Notes: generated by a model from the sequence alone, not told the origin. DNA of 35,326 nt from DATKWS01 sp035529435 (GCA_035529435.1 DATKWS010000097.1:1-35326); one strand, 5' to 3'; positions 17,861-26,305 are shown, counted from the stretch's first letter. Numbers and translations are program-made.

Positions 17861-19845
17861 CGAAACGGGCGTGGTTCGCCGCCGCAATGTCGCTGGTTCT
17901 CGTACTCGCCGCTCGGGGCGCCGGGGCGGTCGACGTGCAGCAGGAGGAAACCGTGAGCGGCGGAACGGCCACCGCGGCGCAGGACACGTCCAACGCGGGC
18001 AAGGAAGAGGCGGCCGATACCACCGAGGTTGACATCTTCAAGCCCTCGTGGGAATCGAAGATGACGGGGAACGATTCGGAGCTCAAGCTTTCCAGCACGG
18101 CACGTGTGCAACTCGAACCCGGCGGGGGATGGATCTTCACCAACCGGACCAACGTGCAGAAGAGGATATTCCGCCTGCTCGATACGTATGAGCTTACCGA
18201 GGAGCTGTCGGCCTCGGCCTCGAAGTTCGAGCCGGATCTGTACCTCTTCAGTTTCCGTATCGGGGAAAATTACACGCGGAAAACACTGCTGGGCCTCGCC
18301 CGCTACGGCAAGGATCTCGTCATCGACACCGAGAGCGCCACGTTCAGTTTCGTGCTGACGAGGCCGGTCCTCGGTGCGAGGAGCTCGCAGATTTCCATCA
18401 ACGGAGACGCGCGGCGGGGGCTCAACGACTTCAAGTACGACCGGACGCTCTCGGGGGGTACCGGGGCATTTCTCCGTTACGGGATCAGTGATTCTCTCAG
18501 GGTGAGCGGGGGCGCCGGGACGAGCAGGAGGAGGCAGGCGAGCGAGATAGGGAGCGTGATCGCGTTCGACGGGATGCCGAGTCGGACCGACACGCTGCGG
18601 GCCTTCGTCGAGTATGGCGTGAGCAAGAAAAAACCGTTCCATCTGGCGTACAACTGGAGTGATGGTATCGACCGGAAGGTGACACCGCCGCGGGGCAACG
18701 CGCTCGAGATTCTTGACGATCCCGAGGCGGCGCGGGAAGAGGAAGAGCACAAGATAGGGCAGTCGATCGATATGACCTCCTTTTTCCAGCCCCTCTCGTT
18801 CGTTTCGGTCGATCTCGCGTTCGAACACAATAATAACGAGCAAAAGAACAGGGTGGACACGAGGCTCAACAAGAAAACCGAGGGAACGGAGATAACGGCG
18901 AAGGTGCTGTACGAATACGCCGAGCGGGGACGGATGTCGTTCACTATCGAGAACGCGAAGAGCGACGTCGATCTGGGCCCGTTGTCGCTGGGGAGCTACG
19001 AGGAGAAGGACAAGAAGTTCGGCATGGGCATCGCGCATCGAATTACCGACTCGCTGGGGGTGACGCTTCGCGGATCGGTATCGCTGAACCAGCGGTTCCT
19101 GAAAAAGCGCGAACAGAATCCGCGTGACCTCGACGTGCTGTACTACGCGGGGAGCGCGAACATGACGGCCGTGCCGTTTTCCGGCGTCAACACCTCGGTC
19201 AATTTCACCTTCAACAGGCGCGAGACGATCAATATCGACCGGACGCTGTCCGCCGACAACCGGATCGATTACCTGTACCAGTTCGTCCCCGTCCTGCGGC
19301 TGAAACCGGCTTATTGGGTGACGGTGAACCAGAATTATACCCTCAAGTTCGAGTCGACGGAGTTCGTGTTCGACGAGAACAACAACACGCTCGACCGGAC
19401 CATCGGTGTCGAGACGCTCGCGCAGTTCACGATCCGGTGGTTTATCACCTTCGCGTTCAGGCACGAGTACCAGAAACGGGACACGGGGAGCTACCGGCGC
19501 CGCGACGGCGAGCGGCGCTACGGCCGGACCGCCGAGAATATCGACAACGATCTCGATCTCCGGCTCACCTACCGGCCCAATCCGGAATTTGCCATTCGCG
19601 GGGGCGCCAAGTTTCAGACGCAGGAGAGCAGCCGGCTGGCCAAGCAGGGGACCCAGACCGTCGTCGTTTCCTCCAACACATTCGAGTCCGGGGAGTTCAG
19701 GGTCGGACTCGATCGTAAAAGAAACATTGGCGCCGGGGGGGTATTTGACCTTAAAATAGATTATGTGAGGCGGTACGGGCCGAATGTCACCGCCGAACGG
19801 AGGGAGTACTGGATAATCGACGCATCCCTGAAATTTGCGTTCTAG
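17857..19845 (+). CDS. Uncharacterised outer-membrane beta-barrel protein
   Basis: 662 aa from ATG 17857, sharing ATGA with the rsmA stop. The frame runs far upstream, but only as a shadow of rsmA. A signal peptide (MTKRAWFAAAMSLVLVLAARGAGA) is followed by a low-complexity Thr/Ala/Glu stretch of about 50 residues. The rest consists of alternating amphipathic strands rich in aromatic and charged residues, for example RFLKKREQNP and NVSVNFTF-like repeats. It ends KFAF, and a C-terminal Phe is the usual BAM recognition signal. There is no plug, OmpA or TonB box. The family is not recognised. The likely role is a porin-like or structural barrel. The codon use matches its neighbours. Confidence 0.8.
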   Translation: MTKRAWFAAAMSLVLVLAARGAGAVDVQQEETVSGGTATAAQDTSNAGKEEAADTTEVDIFKPSWESKMTGNDSELKLSSTARVQLEPGGGWIFTNRTNVQKRIFRLLDTYELTEELSASASKFEPDLYLFSFRIGENYTRKTLLGLARYGKDLVIDTESATFSFVLTRPVLGARSSQISINGDARRGLNDFKYDRTLSGGTGAFLRYGISDSLRVSGGAGTSRRRQASEIGSVIAFDGMPSRTDTLRAFVEYGVSKKKPFHLAYNWSDGIDRKVTPPRGNALEILDDPEAAREEEEHKIGQSIDMTSFFQPLSFVSVDLAFEHNNNEQKNRVDTRLNKKTEGTEITAKVLYEYAERGRMSFTIENAKSDVDLGPLSLGSYEEKDKKFGMGIAHRITDSLGVTLRGSVSLNQRFLKKREQNPRDLDVLYYAGSANMTAVPFSGVNTSVNFTFNRRETINIDRTLSADNRIDYLYQFVPVLRLKPAYWVTVNQNYTLKFESTEFVFDENNNTLDRTIGVETLAQFTIRWFITFAFRHEYQKRDTGSYRRRDGERRYGRTAENIDNDLDLRLTYRPNPEFAIRGGAKFQTQESSRLAKQGTQTVVVSSNTFESGEFRVGLDRKRNIGAGGVFDLKIDYVRRYGPNVTAERREYWIIDASLKFAF

Positions 19846-19856
19846 GGAGAATACCG

Positions 19857-20435
19857 GTGAACAGATACATTACATACGCTTTGATCATCAGCCTCCTCGC
19901 CATGTGCCAGGCGGGATGCATATTCGATCCGCGCGAAGCGGAGGATCCGGCGGGAGAGGACGATACGTGCTGGATCCCGCCGAATGCGCCCACCGACGTC
20001 TTCAGCAACCTCGACTGCGGGCTCGGGTCGGCGGGCAATTCGAGCTACGAGCGGAGCCTCGATCCCGATTTCGTCTTCATCCCGCGCCCCGGCTACGACG
20101 GCCCGGGGAATTTCGAAGAGTGGGATTTCACGCAGGAGATGGACTTCGTGACCAAGCTGAAGGGCGACTACCAGGGGGAGCGCTCGATACGGTTCGGTGA
20201 CGCGGAGGGGAGGTTCGAGCGCTGGGATGTCGCCACGAGCGACGCGACGTACTGGGGCGAGTACCGGATCACCCTCGATAGCGGAACCGGAACGGATCCC
20301 GATATCTTCGCGGGCAAGGCCGAATTCCATATCGTGCGCGGCACGAAGGGCTGGGTTATCAAGAAGTGGGAGGATTACGACGTCGTCGACAGCTTCCCCA
20401 CCTCGGCGAATATCAGGGGGTCGTACCAGCAGTAG
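19857..20435 (+). CDS. Small lipoprotein with NTF2-like pattern (paralogue 1)
   Basis: 192 aa, GTG at 19857 with AGGGAG seven bases upstream. The signal ends in a probable lipid-modified Cys21 (CQAGC, lipobox imperfect). After GCIFDP comes a Pro- and Asp-rich linker, then a domain of about 140 residues. Its pattern, YERSLDPDFVFIP...WDFTQEMDFVTKLKGDY...YRITLD...AEFHIVRGTKGWVIKKWEDY, resembles SnoaL/NTF2-like alpha+beta folds (inference from pattern). It aligns along its length with the lipoprotein at 20684. Function is unknown. It follows the beta-barrel gene by 11 bases, so the two are probably cotranscribed and may work at the same surface. Confidence 0.78.
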   Translation: MNRYITYALIISLLAMCQAGCIFDPREAEDPAGEDDTCWIPPNAPTDVFSNLDCGLGSAGNSSYERSLDPDFVFIPRPGYDGPGNFEEWDFTQEMDFVTKLKGDYQGERSIRFGDAEGRFERWDVATSDATYWGEYRITLDSGTGTDPDIFAGKAEFHIVRGTKGWVIKKWEDYDVVDSFPTSANIRGSYQQ

Positions 20436-20630
20436 CGGTTCATTTCAATTTTCGCGTGTCCACGCCGATCCGGTTCCGAAGCCACCTCAAAATCACCCTG
20501 TTTTGTATTCATCAGGGATGCTATATTTATAAAGGGACTCCAAAATCTTCGCGGAACGGGTCATGATGGGCAAAAGATGAACGGGGGCAACAACTTCAGT
20601 GGTACATAAGATATGTCGTAAAAGTATTTG

Positions 20631-20659
20631 TTGACTTGCAAAAATTGTCGTAATATGCT
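20631..20659 (+). promoter_or_regulatory. Sigma70 promoter for the second lipoprotein
   Basis: TTGACT (20631-20636), 17-base spacer, TATGCT (20654-20659), then TGGAGG at 20671-20676 and ATG at 20684, giving a leader of under 20 bases. The 8-base direct repeat TGTCGTAA occurs at 20614-20621 and 20646-20653. One copy lies upstream of the -35 and the other adjoins the -10, 32 bases apart, which looks like a repressor arrangement. The 248-base gap before the gene holds no convincing ORF or RNA gene. Confidence 0.65.
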
Positions 20660-20683
20660 ACTATACTATCTGGAGGTCTTGAT

Positions 20684-21244
20684 ATGAAAAGCACAAAGTT
20701 CAAGTCGGTGATGGCTTGTATCCTGGCTTTGGGAATGGTTTACTCGTTTGGATGCATCTTCGATCCGAAACCCGACGAAGGGCCGGATATCGTTGATCCG
20801 GTGGATTGGCCGGATCTAACCGATAAAGATGATGTCATCGTATTCCTGCTGCTCACCTACAAGCACCGGGATGGTGAGCGGTACGCGGAGTTGCTGCATG
20901 ACCAGTACCTCTGGTTCATGCAGGACAGGGACGCCGAAGAGCTGAATATTGAGACGCTCGACTACACCGAGGACGTAGAAAGCACCAAGAGACTGTTCAA
21001 GCGAGCGGTGATGCTTGAACTCGAGATCGATCCCGGGTCATGGGTGGAGATCGAGGCGGTGGGCGAGGTGCCGTGCCCCGGCTGCTGGCAAACCGACAGG
21101 GTCTACCGCATACGCGCTCAGATCCCCGGCGACGAGAAGACCTACACGGGGAACGACCTCGTGAAGTTCATCGTGGTCCCGGTCGAAAAGGACGGGAAGA
21201 CGAGGTACGAGATCCGCTGGGCGTATGACATCGATTACTATTGA
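20684..21244 (+). CDS. Small lipoprotein with NTF2-like pattern (paralogue 2)
   Basis: 186 aa, ATG at 20684, strong ribosome site TGGAGG. The signal peptide ends YSFGC (Cys24), probably lipidated, followed by IFDPKPDEGPD, almost the same start as paralogue 1. The remainder aligns by pattern: YAELLHDQYLWFMQDRD, LDYTEDVESTKRLFK, YRIRAQIPGDEKTY and KFIVVPVEKDGKTRYEIRWAYD. This again suggests an NTF2-like fold. A CPGCW pair of Cys (about residues 128-131) is absent from paralogue 1. Function is not known. It has its own promoter, a direct-repeat operator candidate, and a terminator after it, so it is expressed independently of paralogue 1. Confidence 0.8.
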   Translation: MKSTKFKSVMACILALGMVYSFGCIFDPKPDEGPDIVDPVDWPDLTDKDDVIVFLLLTYKHRDGERYAELLHDQYLWFMQDRDAEELNIETLDYTEDVESTKRLFKRAVMLELEIDPGSWVEIEAVGEVPCPGCWQTDRVYRIRAQIPGDEKTYTGNDLVKFIVVPVEKDGKTRYEIRWAYDIDYY

Positions 21245-21278
21245 GAGTACGGGAAGACGTACGTCTTATACTTTCCTC

Positions 21279-21312
21279 CGGGCCCCCCTGATCTGGGGGG
21301 TCCGACGTTTTT
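21279..21312 (+). terminator. Rho-independent terminator after lipoprotein 2
   Basis: Ten-bp stem (21279-21288 with 21295-21304, one G-U pair, otherwise perfect and GC-rich), a six-base loop TGATCT, then ACG and five T (21308-21312). It lies 34 bases after the stop. A perfect 14-bp palindrome (21254-21267) precedes it. Confidence 0.8.
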
Positions 21313-21452
21313 GTGCCCTTCGGGATGGGCCGGTGAAATGAACGGTGGCAGGCGCCGCGTTTCTGTTACCGGCGATCTCGATCCGGGCTTTCACTTTGTC
21401 GAATGATCCCCTCGATTTCCATGACCGCATGCGGCGCCGTGTCCCCGATTCC

Positions 21453-21481
21453 TTGACACGGTACGGGGAGCTTCCTATAGT
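21453..21481 (+). promoter_or_regulatory. Sigma70 promoter for the deacetylase-pdxJ operon
   Basis: Consensus -35 TTGACA (21453-21458), a 17-base spacer, -10 TATAGT (21476-21481). The start ATG follows at 21523 behind GGAG (about 21510-21514). The 140 bases between the preceding terminator and this promoter show no feature I can support. Confidence 0.78.
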
Positions 21482-21522
21482 GTGTGTGCCCGGAACGTTG
21501 GTACGGCGGTGGAGAACGTGAT

Positions 21523-22710
21523 ATGGCACGGAAGAAATCAAAGGGGCCCTCAGGCATCGTCAGGGTACTGATCGTACTGACGTTCCTGATCATCGCCGCC
21601 TTCGCCCTGGTGCGGTTTCTCGATTCGGCGCGCGGAAAGGTGTTTCTTCTCGACAGCGGATTCGACGCCAGGTTCGATCAGGTGCAGGCCGAACTGGGAG
21701 AGCGTGTCACCGGGGCGCTCAACGCCGCCGGTATCGGGCGGGACGCGATCAGGATAGAGCGCCGGCGGGAAGCGGGGGAACCTCACGAGATCATCAGTTA
21801 CCGGGCGGACATTCCCGGTGATGCATCGTTCGTCAGGATAAACAGCGCCGTCGATCACGCCGTTCGCGAGGCGGGTGGGCGCGTGCGTTCATGCCGGGAG
21901 GTACGCGGGGGACGCAGCATCGAGATCGAGGTCGGCACGCGGCGCGAGTTGACGCACCGGTGCATTATCAGAAAGGACCGCGGGACATCCCGCGCGGACG
22001 TGAAGCAGTCCGGAGGCCCGGAGATCGCCCTGATCGTCGATGATTTCGGGTACTTCGACAACCGGCTCGTTCGCGGATTCCTCTCGCTGGAGATCGACTT
22101 CACGATCTCCGTGATCCCCGGTCTCAAGTACTCGGAGAAGATATGCCGGCAGGCCCGGGAGGCGGGCAAGGAGGTTCTCTGCCACCTCCCGATGGAGCCG
22201 GAGCGGGGATCGGATGATTACGGCGAGATACCGCTCATCCGCGTCGACATGGAGAGTGGTGAGATCGCGGGAGCAATCCGTGATGCGCTGGGGACGACTC
22301 CCGGTGTATCGGGTATGAACAATCATATGGGCTCCCGGGCGACGGCGGACCGCCGCGTCATGAAAGCGGTGCTCGATGTGTGCCGCGATGCGGATCTCTT
22401 CTTCATCGACAGCATGACCTCGCCCCGCTCCGTAGTCGGGGACATCGCCCGCGAGGTGGGGGTACCGAGTCTCAGCAACGACATGTTTATCGATAATAAG
22501 GGCGAGGAGACGAGGGTGAACATGGAGAAGCTCCTCTCCGTCGCCGCGCGCAAGGGAAATGCCCTCGCGATCATGCACGTGCGCAAGGATAGCCTCGACG
22601 ACCTGCGGTGGTTCATCCAGCGGGCGAAACGTGAGGGCGTACAATTCGTCACGGTCTCGACCTTGATCGAGCGGGTTACCGTGGCCCAGGCGGAAGGAGG
22701 ACATTCTTGA
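21523..22710 (+). CDS. Divergent polysaccharide deacetylase family protein (YibQ-like)
   Basis: 395 aa from ATG 21523 (GGAG upstream); the upstream ATG-like start at 21484 lies at the promoter and is excluded. A cytosolic basic stretch (ARKKSKGPSG) and one TM anchor (about residues 15-35) are followed by a periplasmic region of about 130 residues that I do not recognise. The divergent polysaccharide deacetylase domain spans about 165-385: IALIVDDFGYFDN, ISVIPGLKYS, CHLPMEPERG, GMNNHMGSRAT and LFFIDSMTSPRS. In the family, divergence from canonical NodB motifs leaves the substrate unclear; a cell-wall or envelope glycan is likely. The stop overlaps the TTG start of pdxJ by four bases. Confidence 0.88.
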   Translation: MARKKSKGPSGIVRVLIVLTFLIIAAFALVRFLDSARGKVFLLDSGFDARFDQVQAELGERVTGALNAAGIGRDAIRIERRREAGEPHEIISYRADIPGDASFVRINSAVDHAVREAGGRVRSCREVRGGRSIEIEVGTRRELTHRCIIRKDRGTSRADVKQSGGPEIALIVDDFGYFDNRLVRGFLSLEIDFTISVIPGLKYSEKICRQAREAGKEVLCHLPMEPERGSDDYGEIPLIRVDMESGEIAGAIRDALGTTPGVSGMNNHMGSRATADRRVMKAVLDVCRDADLFFIDSMTSPRSVVGDIAREVGVPSLSNDMFIDNKGEETRVNMEKLLSVAARKGNALAIMHVRKDSLDDLRWFIQRAKREGVQFVTVSTLIERVTVAQAEGGHS

Positions 22711-23426
22711 ATCGAATCAGGCTTGGGGTCAATGTGGATCACGTGGCGACGCTCCGGGAGGCGAGAAAAACCACCGAACCGGATCCCGTCACCGCCGCCA
22801 TGCTGGCCGAGCAGGGTGGCGCGGATCAGATCACCTTTCATCTCAGGGAGGACCGGCGGCACATCCAGAACCGGGACGCGCGCCTGATCAGCGAAATGGC
22901 CCAGACGACGATCAACCTCGAGATGTCGGCGACGTCCGAGATGCAGGAAATCGCGCTGGCGCTGCATCCCGATTCGGTGTGCCTGGTGCCCGAGCGGCGC
23001 GAGGAGGTCACGACCGAGGGAGGGCTCGATCTCGTGCGTCTCAGCGACGCGGTGGCGCCCGTGGTCAAGTCGCTGGGCGAGGGAGGCATCAAGGTGGCGG
23101 CATTCGTCGGCCCCGATCCCCAGCAGATCAAGGAGGCGGCGAGGCTCGGGTTCCATGCGATCGAGATCCACACCGGGGAGTATGCCAATGCCTCGCGCGT
23201 CGAGCGTGACATCAAGCTGGGCGCCGTGCGTGATGCGGCGACCACCGCGAGGAAGTACGGGCTGCGCGTGCATGCCGGTCACGGCATCACCTACCACAAC
23301 GTCCACCTGATCGTACTGATCCCGGAGATAGAGGAGTTGAATATCGGGCACAGCATCATTGCCCGCGCCGTCTTCGTCGGCATCGAGCGCGCCGTCCGGG
23401 AGATGGTCATCCTCCTGCGCCGGTAA
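22707..23426 (+). CDS. pdxJ: Pyridoxine 5'-phosphate synthase PdxJ
   Basis: 239 aa, TTG start at 22707 with AAGGAGG (22692-22698) eight bases upstream, overlapping the deacetylase stop. The enzyme condenses 1-deoxyxylulose 5-phosphate with the PdxA product to form pyridoxine 5'-phosphate. Typical motifs are LGVNVDHVATLREAR, EQGGADQITFHLREDRRHIQ (catalytic Glu and His), NLEMSAT, LVPERREEVTTEGG, IEIHTGEYA, VHAGHGITYHNV and EELNIGHSIIARAVFVG. The length is standard. With pdxA at 7813 it completes the two committed steps of the DXP-dependent route, so the organism probably makes its own vitamin B6. A hairpin terminator follows. Confidence 0.96.
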   Translation: MNRIRLGVNVDHVATLREARKTTEPDPVTAAMLAEQGGADQITFHLREDRRHIQNRDARLISEMAQTTINLEMSATSEMQEIALALHPDSVCLVPERREEVTTEGGLDLVRLSDAVAPVVKSLGEGGIKVAAFVGPDPQQIKEAARLGFHAIEIHTGEYANASRVERDIKLGAVRDAATTARKYGLRVHAGHGITYHNVHLIVLIPEIEELNIGHSIIARAVFVGIERAVREMVILLRR

Positions 23427-23464
23427 TCGAACGGCGGCCGTCACACGATTCGGGCGGGAAACGG

Positions 23465-23497
23465 AAAACCCCCGGCACGGTTTCCGACCCGGGGGTT
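23465..23497. terminator. Convergent terminator between pdxJ and ald
   Basis: Stem AACCCCCGG (23467-23475) pairs with CCGGGGGTT (23489-23497), with inner CGG/CCG pairs around TTT. On the minus strand it is followed by TTTT, so it fits best as the ald terminator. It sits between the convergent ends of pdxJ and ald and may stop both. Confidence 0.7.
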
Positions 23498-23519
23498 CTC
23501 GGTGCGCCGTTCGAGCATC

Positions 23520-24632
23520 CTACAGGATCTCCTCGACGGGATTGTATTTCATCCGGAACGATCTCGCGACGGCACGGTCGGTGACCTTGCCGCCGATGAT
23601 GTTTATACCGGTACGGATCACGCTGTTTTCCAGCGCGGCGCGCCGGTACCCCTTGTCGGCGAGCTCGAGCGCGTAGGGGAATGTCGCGTTGGTCAGCGCG
23701 TACGTCGACGTGCGCGCGACCGCGCCCGGCATGTTCGCCACGGCGTAGTGCACCACGCCGTTTATAATGTAGGTCGGCTTCGTGTGGGTCGTCGGCTTGA
23801 TCGTTTCGATGCACCCTCCCTGGTCCACCGCCACGTCGACGATCACCGATCCCTTCTTCATCGTTGCTACCATGGCACGGGTCACGAGCCGTGGCGCCTT
23901 GGCGCCCGTGATGAGGACGGCGCCGATGAGAAGGTCGGCCTGCTTCACCATATTACGAATGTTCTCCGGGTTCGACATCATCGTCGCCACGTTCGCGGGG
24001 AGGACATCGTCGAGGTACCGTAGCCGGTCGAGATCGACGTCGAGGATCGTGACGTTCGCGCCGAGCCCGGAGGCCATCTTCGCCGCATTCGTTCCGACGA
24101 TGCCGCCGCCGATGATCACGACGGTCGCGGGGGCCACACCCGGCACGCCGCCGAGAAGGATCCCCTGCCCCTGCATCGGCCGCTCGAGGTACTTGGCGCC
24201 TTCCTGGATCGCCATGCGGCCCGCGACCTCGCTCATCGGGGTGAGCAGCGGGAGCGTGCCGTCATCCTGGGCCATCGTCTCGTAGGCGATACAGATCGCC
24301 CCGGTCCGCATCATGCCCTCGGTGAGGGAGCGGCTCGCGGCGAAGTGGAAGTAGGTAAAGACGATTTGATCTCTGGGGATCATCCTGATCTCGCCGGGCT
24401 GGGGCTCTTTGACCTTGATGATCATCTCGGACCGGCCGAAAACCGCCTTGGCCGACGGCACGATCACCGCACCGGCCTTGCGATACTCGGAGTCGAGTAT
24501 GCCGCTACCGGCCCCGGCGCCCTTCTCGACGAGCACCTTGTGGCCGTGTTTGGTGAGCGTCTCCGCTCCCACGGGGAGCAGGGCGACGCGGTATTCGTCC
24601 TTCTTGATTTCCTTCGGACAACCGATAATCAT
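23520..24632 (-). CDS. ald: Alanine dehydrogenase
   Basis: 370 aa, ATG at 24632 with GAGGTG upstream on the minus strand. The enzyme interconverts L-alanine with pyruvate and ammonia using NAD. Visible features are the N-terminal MIIGCPKEIKKDEYRVA, catalytic Lys in IIKVKEPQ and His in FTYFHFAAS, MSEVAGRMA, the Rossmann glycine motif IGGGIVGTNAA, DVAVDQGGC, and the NMPGAVARTSTYALTNATFPY stretch of the family (substrate and NAD contact). Length is standard. It is transcribed away from gdhA, with promoter elements TTGAAA-17-TATATA in the shared AT-rich gap. Both are ammonia-linked dehydrogenases, so reciprocal nitrogen control is plausible (inference). Confidence 0.96.
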   Translation of the reverse strand: MIIGCPKEIKKDEYRVALLPVGAETLTKHGHKVLVEKGAGAGSGILDSEYRKAGAVIVPSAKAVFGRSEMIIKVKEPQPGEIRMIPRDQIVFTYFHFAASRSLTEGMMRTGAICIAYETMAQDDGTLPLLTPMSEVAGRMAIQEGAKYLERPMQGQGILLGGVPGVAPATVVIIGGGIVGTNAAKMASGLGANVTILDVDLDRLRYLDDVLPANVATMMSNPENIRNMVKQADLLIGAVLITGAKAPRLVTRAMVATMKKGSVIVDVAVDQGGCIETIKPTTHTKPTYIINGVVHYAVANMPGAVARTSTYALTNATFPYALELADKGYRRAALENSVIRTGINIIGGKVTDRAVARSFRMKYNPVEEIL

Positions 24633-24695
24633 GAAGACACCTCGGGTTAGTGGTGAATACCGTGAGGATTAAATTAACTCACAATATTTTGCATA

Positions 24696-24724
24696 TATAT
24701 AATGGTATTTTCAATATTTTTCAA
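24696..24724 (-). promoter_or_regulatory. Candidate promoter for ald
   Basis: On the minus strand, TTGAAA (24724-24719), 17 bases, TATATA (24701-24696), about 65 bases before the ald ATG. It lies in a strongly AT-rich stretch unlike the surrounding GC-rich genome. Confidence 0.55.
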
Positions 24725-24788
24725 TAGTAATCTGGACTCATCGGGTGGATATTGAAACGGCGCAACTATCACGGGCGAGCGGCGTTAC

Positions 24789-24800
24789 ATTCAATTGAAT
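24789..24800. promoter_or_regulatory. 12-bp palindrome, operator candidate between ald and gdhA
   Basis: ATTCAATTGAAT is a perfect inverted repeat. Its centre is about 66 bases upstream of the predicted gdhA transcription start and about 100 bases upstream of the ald start, a position used by activators. No regulator gene is nearby to name. Confidence 0.4.
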
Positions 24801-24824
24801 AAAAATGAAATGCAAAAAATGCGC

Positions 24825-24854
24825 TTGACAATGGTGCCGCCCGGTCTGTATGTT
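24825..24854 (+). promoter_or_regulatory. Sigma70 promoter for gdhA
   Basis: Consensus -35 TTGACA (24825-24830), 18-base spacer, -10 TATGTT (24849-24854). This places the start of transcription near 24861, beyond the first in-frame ATG at 24857, and so supports the later ATG at 24965 as the translation start. The leader is about 100 bases. Confidence 0.65.
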
Positions 24855-24964
24855 GTGTGTCCCTGAGCCGTCGAGTCGGAGGGGATCATACGTTCATTTT
24901 CTTTACAGGAATGCCCGGCGAGGGCGCCTGCAAGAACCCTGTCAGCCCGAAAAAGGAGGCGGAG

Positions 24965-26305
24965 ATGGCTGATGCCGTAGCGGAATTTATGGCCAAAATC
25001 AAGGTACGCGATCCCAACCAGCCCGAATTCCACCAGGCCGTGCACGAGGTGGCGAGCTCGCTGATGCCCTATATCGAGAAGAATCCCAAGTACCAGAAGG
25101 CGAAGATCCTCGAGCGGATCGCCGAGCCCGAGCGGGTTTTCATGTTCCGCGTTCCCTGGATCGACGACAAGGGAGATATCCAGATCAATCGCGGATTCAG
25201 GATACAGATGAACAGCGCGATCGGTCCGTACAAGGGAGGCCTGCGCTTCCATCCGACCGTCAATCTCGGCATCCTGAAATTCCTCGCCTTCGAGCAGGTA
25301 TTCAAGAACGCCCTGACGACGCTGCCGATGGGCGGCGGCAAGGGTGGATCCGACTTCGATCCGAAGGGCAAGTCGGACAACGAGGTTATGCACTTCTGCC
25401 AGTCGCTCATGACCGAGCTGTTCCGTCACATCGGGCCCGACACCGACGTTCCCGCCGGTGACATCGGTGTGGGCGGCCGCGAGGTCGGATATCTCTTCGG
25501 CCAGTACAAACGACTGCGGAACGAGTTCACCGGTGTCCTCACGGGCAAGGGACGGCACTGGGGCGGGAGCCTGATCAGGCCCGAGGCGACGGGGTACGGC
25601 GCGGTTTACTTCGCCGAGTACATGCTCGAGACGAAGGGATCCACGATAAAGGACAAGATCTGCACAATCTCCGGCTCGGGCAATGTCGCACAGTACGCAG
25701 TGGAGAAGTGCACCCAACTGGGCGCCAAGGTCGTGACCATGTCGGATTCCGGCGGAACGATCTACGATCCGGACGGTATCGATCGCGAGAAGCTCGACTT
25801 CATGATGGAGCTCAAGAACGTGAAGCGCGGCCGGATCAAGGAGTACGCGAAGAAGTTCAACGTAGAGTACTTCGAGGGCAAGCGTCCGTGGCACATCAAG
25901 TGCAACGTGGCGCTGCCGTGCGCGACCCAGAACGAGATCGACGGCGATGACGCCAAGGCCCTCATCGCGAACGGCTGCATGTGCGTCTCGGAGGGCGCCA
26001 ACATGCCGAGCACGCCCGAGGCGGTCGATATCTTCCTCGGGGCCAAGATTCTCTACGGTCCCGGCAAGGCCGCAAACGCCGGCGGTGTTTCGGTGAGCGG
26101 TCTCGAGATGTCCCAGAACAGCCTGCGCCTGAGCTGGACGCGTGAGGAAGTCGACGAGCGGCTCAAGGGGATCATGAAGGCGATCCACGGGCAGTGTGTT
26201 GAATTCGGCAAGGAAAAGAGTGGGTACGTCAACTACGTGAACGGCGCCAACGTCGCCGGGTTCATCAAGGTTGCCGACTCGATGATCGATCAGGGCGTCG
26301 TGTAA
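24965..26305 (+). CDS. gdhA: Glutamate dehydrogenase, hexameric NADP-type
   Basis: 446 aa from ATG 24965, with AAGGAGG (24953-24959) five bases upstream. The upstream in-frame ATG at 24857 lies at the promoter. The enzyme aminates 2-oxoglutarate to glutamate. It resembles Escherichia coli GdhA throughout: GGLRFHP, PMGGGKGGSDFDPKGKSD (catalytic Lys region), PAGDIGVGGREVGY, FTGKGRHWGGSLIRPEATGYG, the nucleotide-binding SGSGNVAQYAVEK, LPCATQNEID, SEGANMPSTPEA and NAGGVSVSGLEMSQN. The length matches the bacterial 450-residue class. It is divergent from ald and followed by a hairpin. Confidence 0.97.
   Translation: MADAVAEFMAKIKVRDPNQPEFHQAVHEVASSLMPYIEKNPKYQKAKILERIAEPERVFMFRVPWIDDKGDIQINRGFRIQMNSAIGPYKGGLRFHPTVNLGILKFLAFEQVFKNALTTLPMGGGKGGSDFDPKGKSDNEVMHFCQSLMTELFRHIGPDTDVPAGDIGVGGREVGYLFGQYKRLRNEFTGVLTGKGRHWGGSLIRPEATGYGAVYFAEYMLETKGSTIKDKICTISGSGNVAQYAVEKCTQLGAKVVTMSDSGGTIYDPDGIDREKLDFMMELKNVKRGRIKEYAKKFNVEYFEGKRPWHIKCNVALPCATQNEIDGDDAKALIANGCMCVSEGANMPSTPEAVDIFLGAKILYGPGKAANAGGVSVSGLEMSQNSLRLSWTREEVDERLKGIMKAIHGQCVEFGKEKSGYVNYVNGANVAGFIKVADSMIDQGVV

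Noticed and set aside
17524..19464. 646-codon minus-strand frame opposite rsmA and the beta-barrel gene
   Set aside because: Same kind of shadow; no ribosome site or domain.
24857..24964. N-terminal extension of GdhA
   Set aside because: Begins before the predicted transcription start, whereas AAGGAGG marks ATG 24965.
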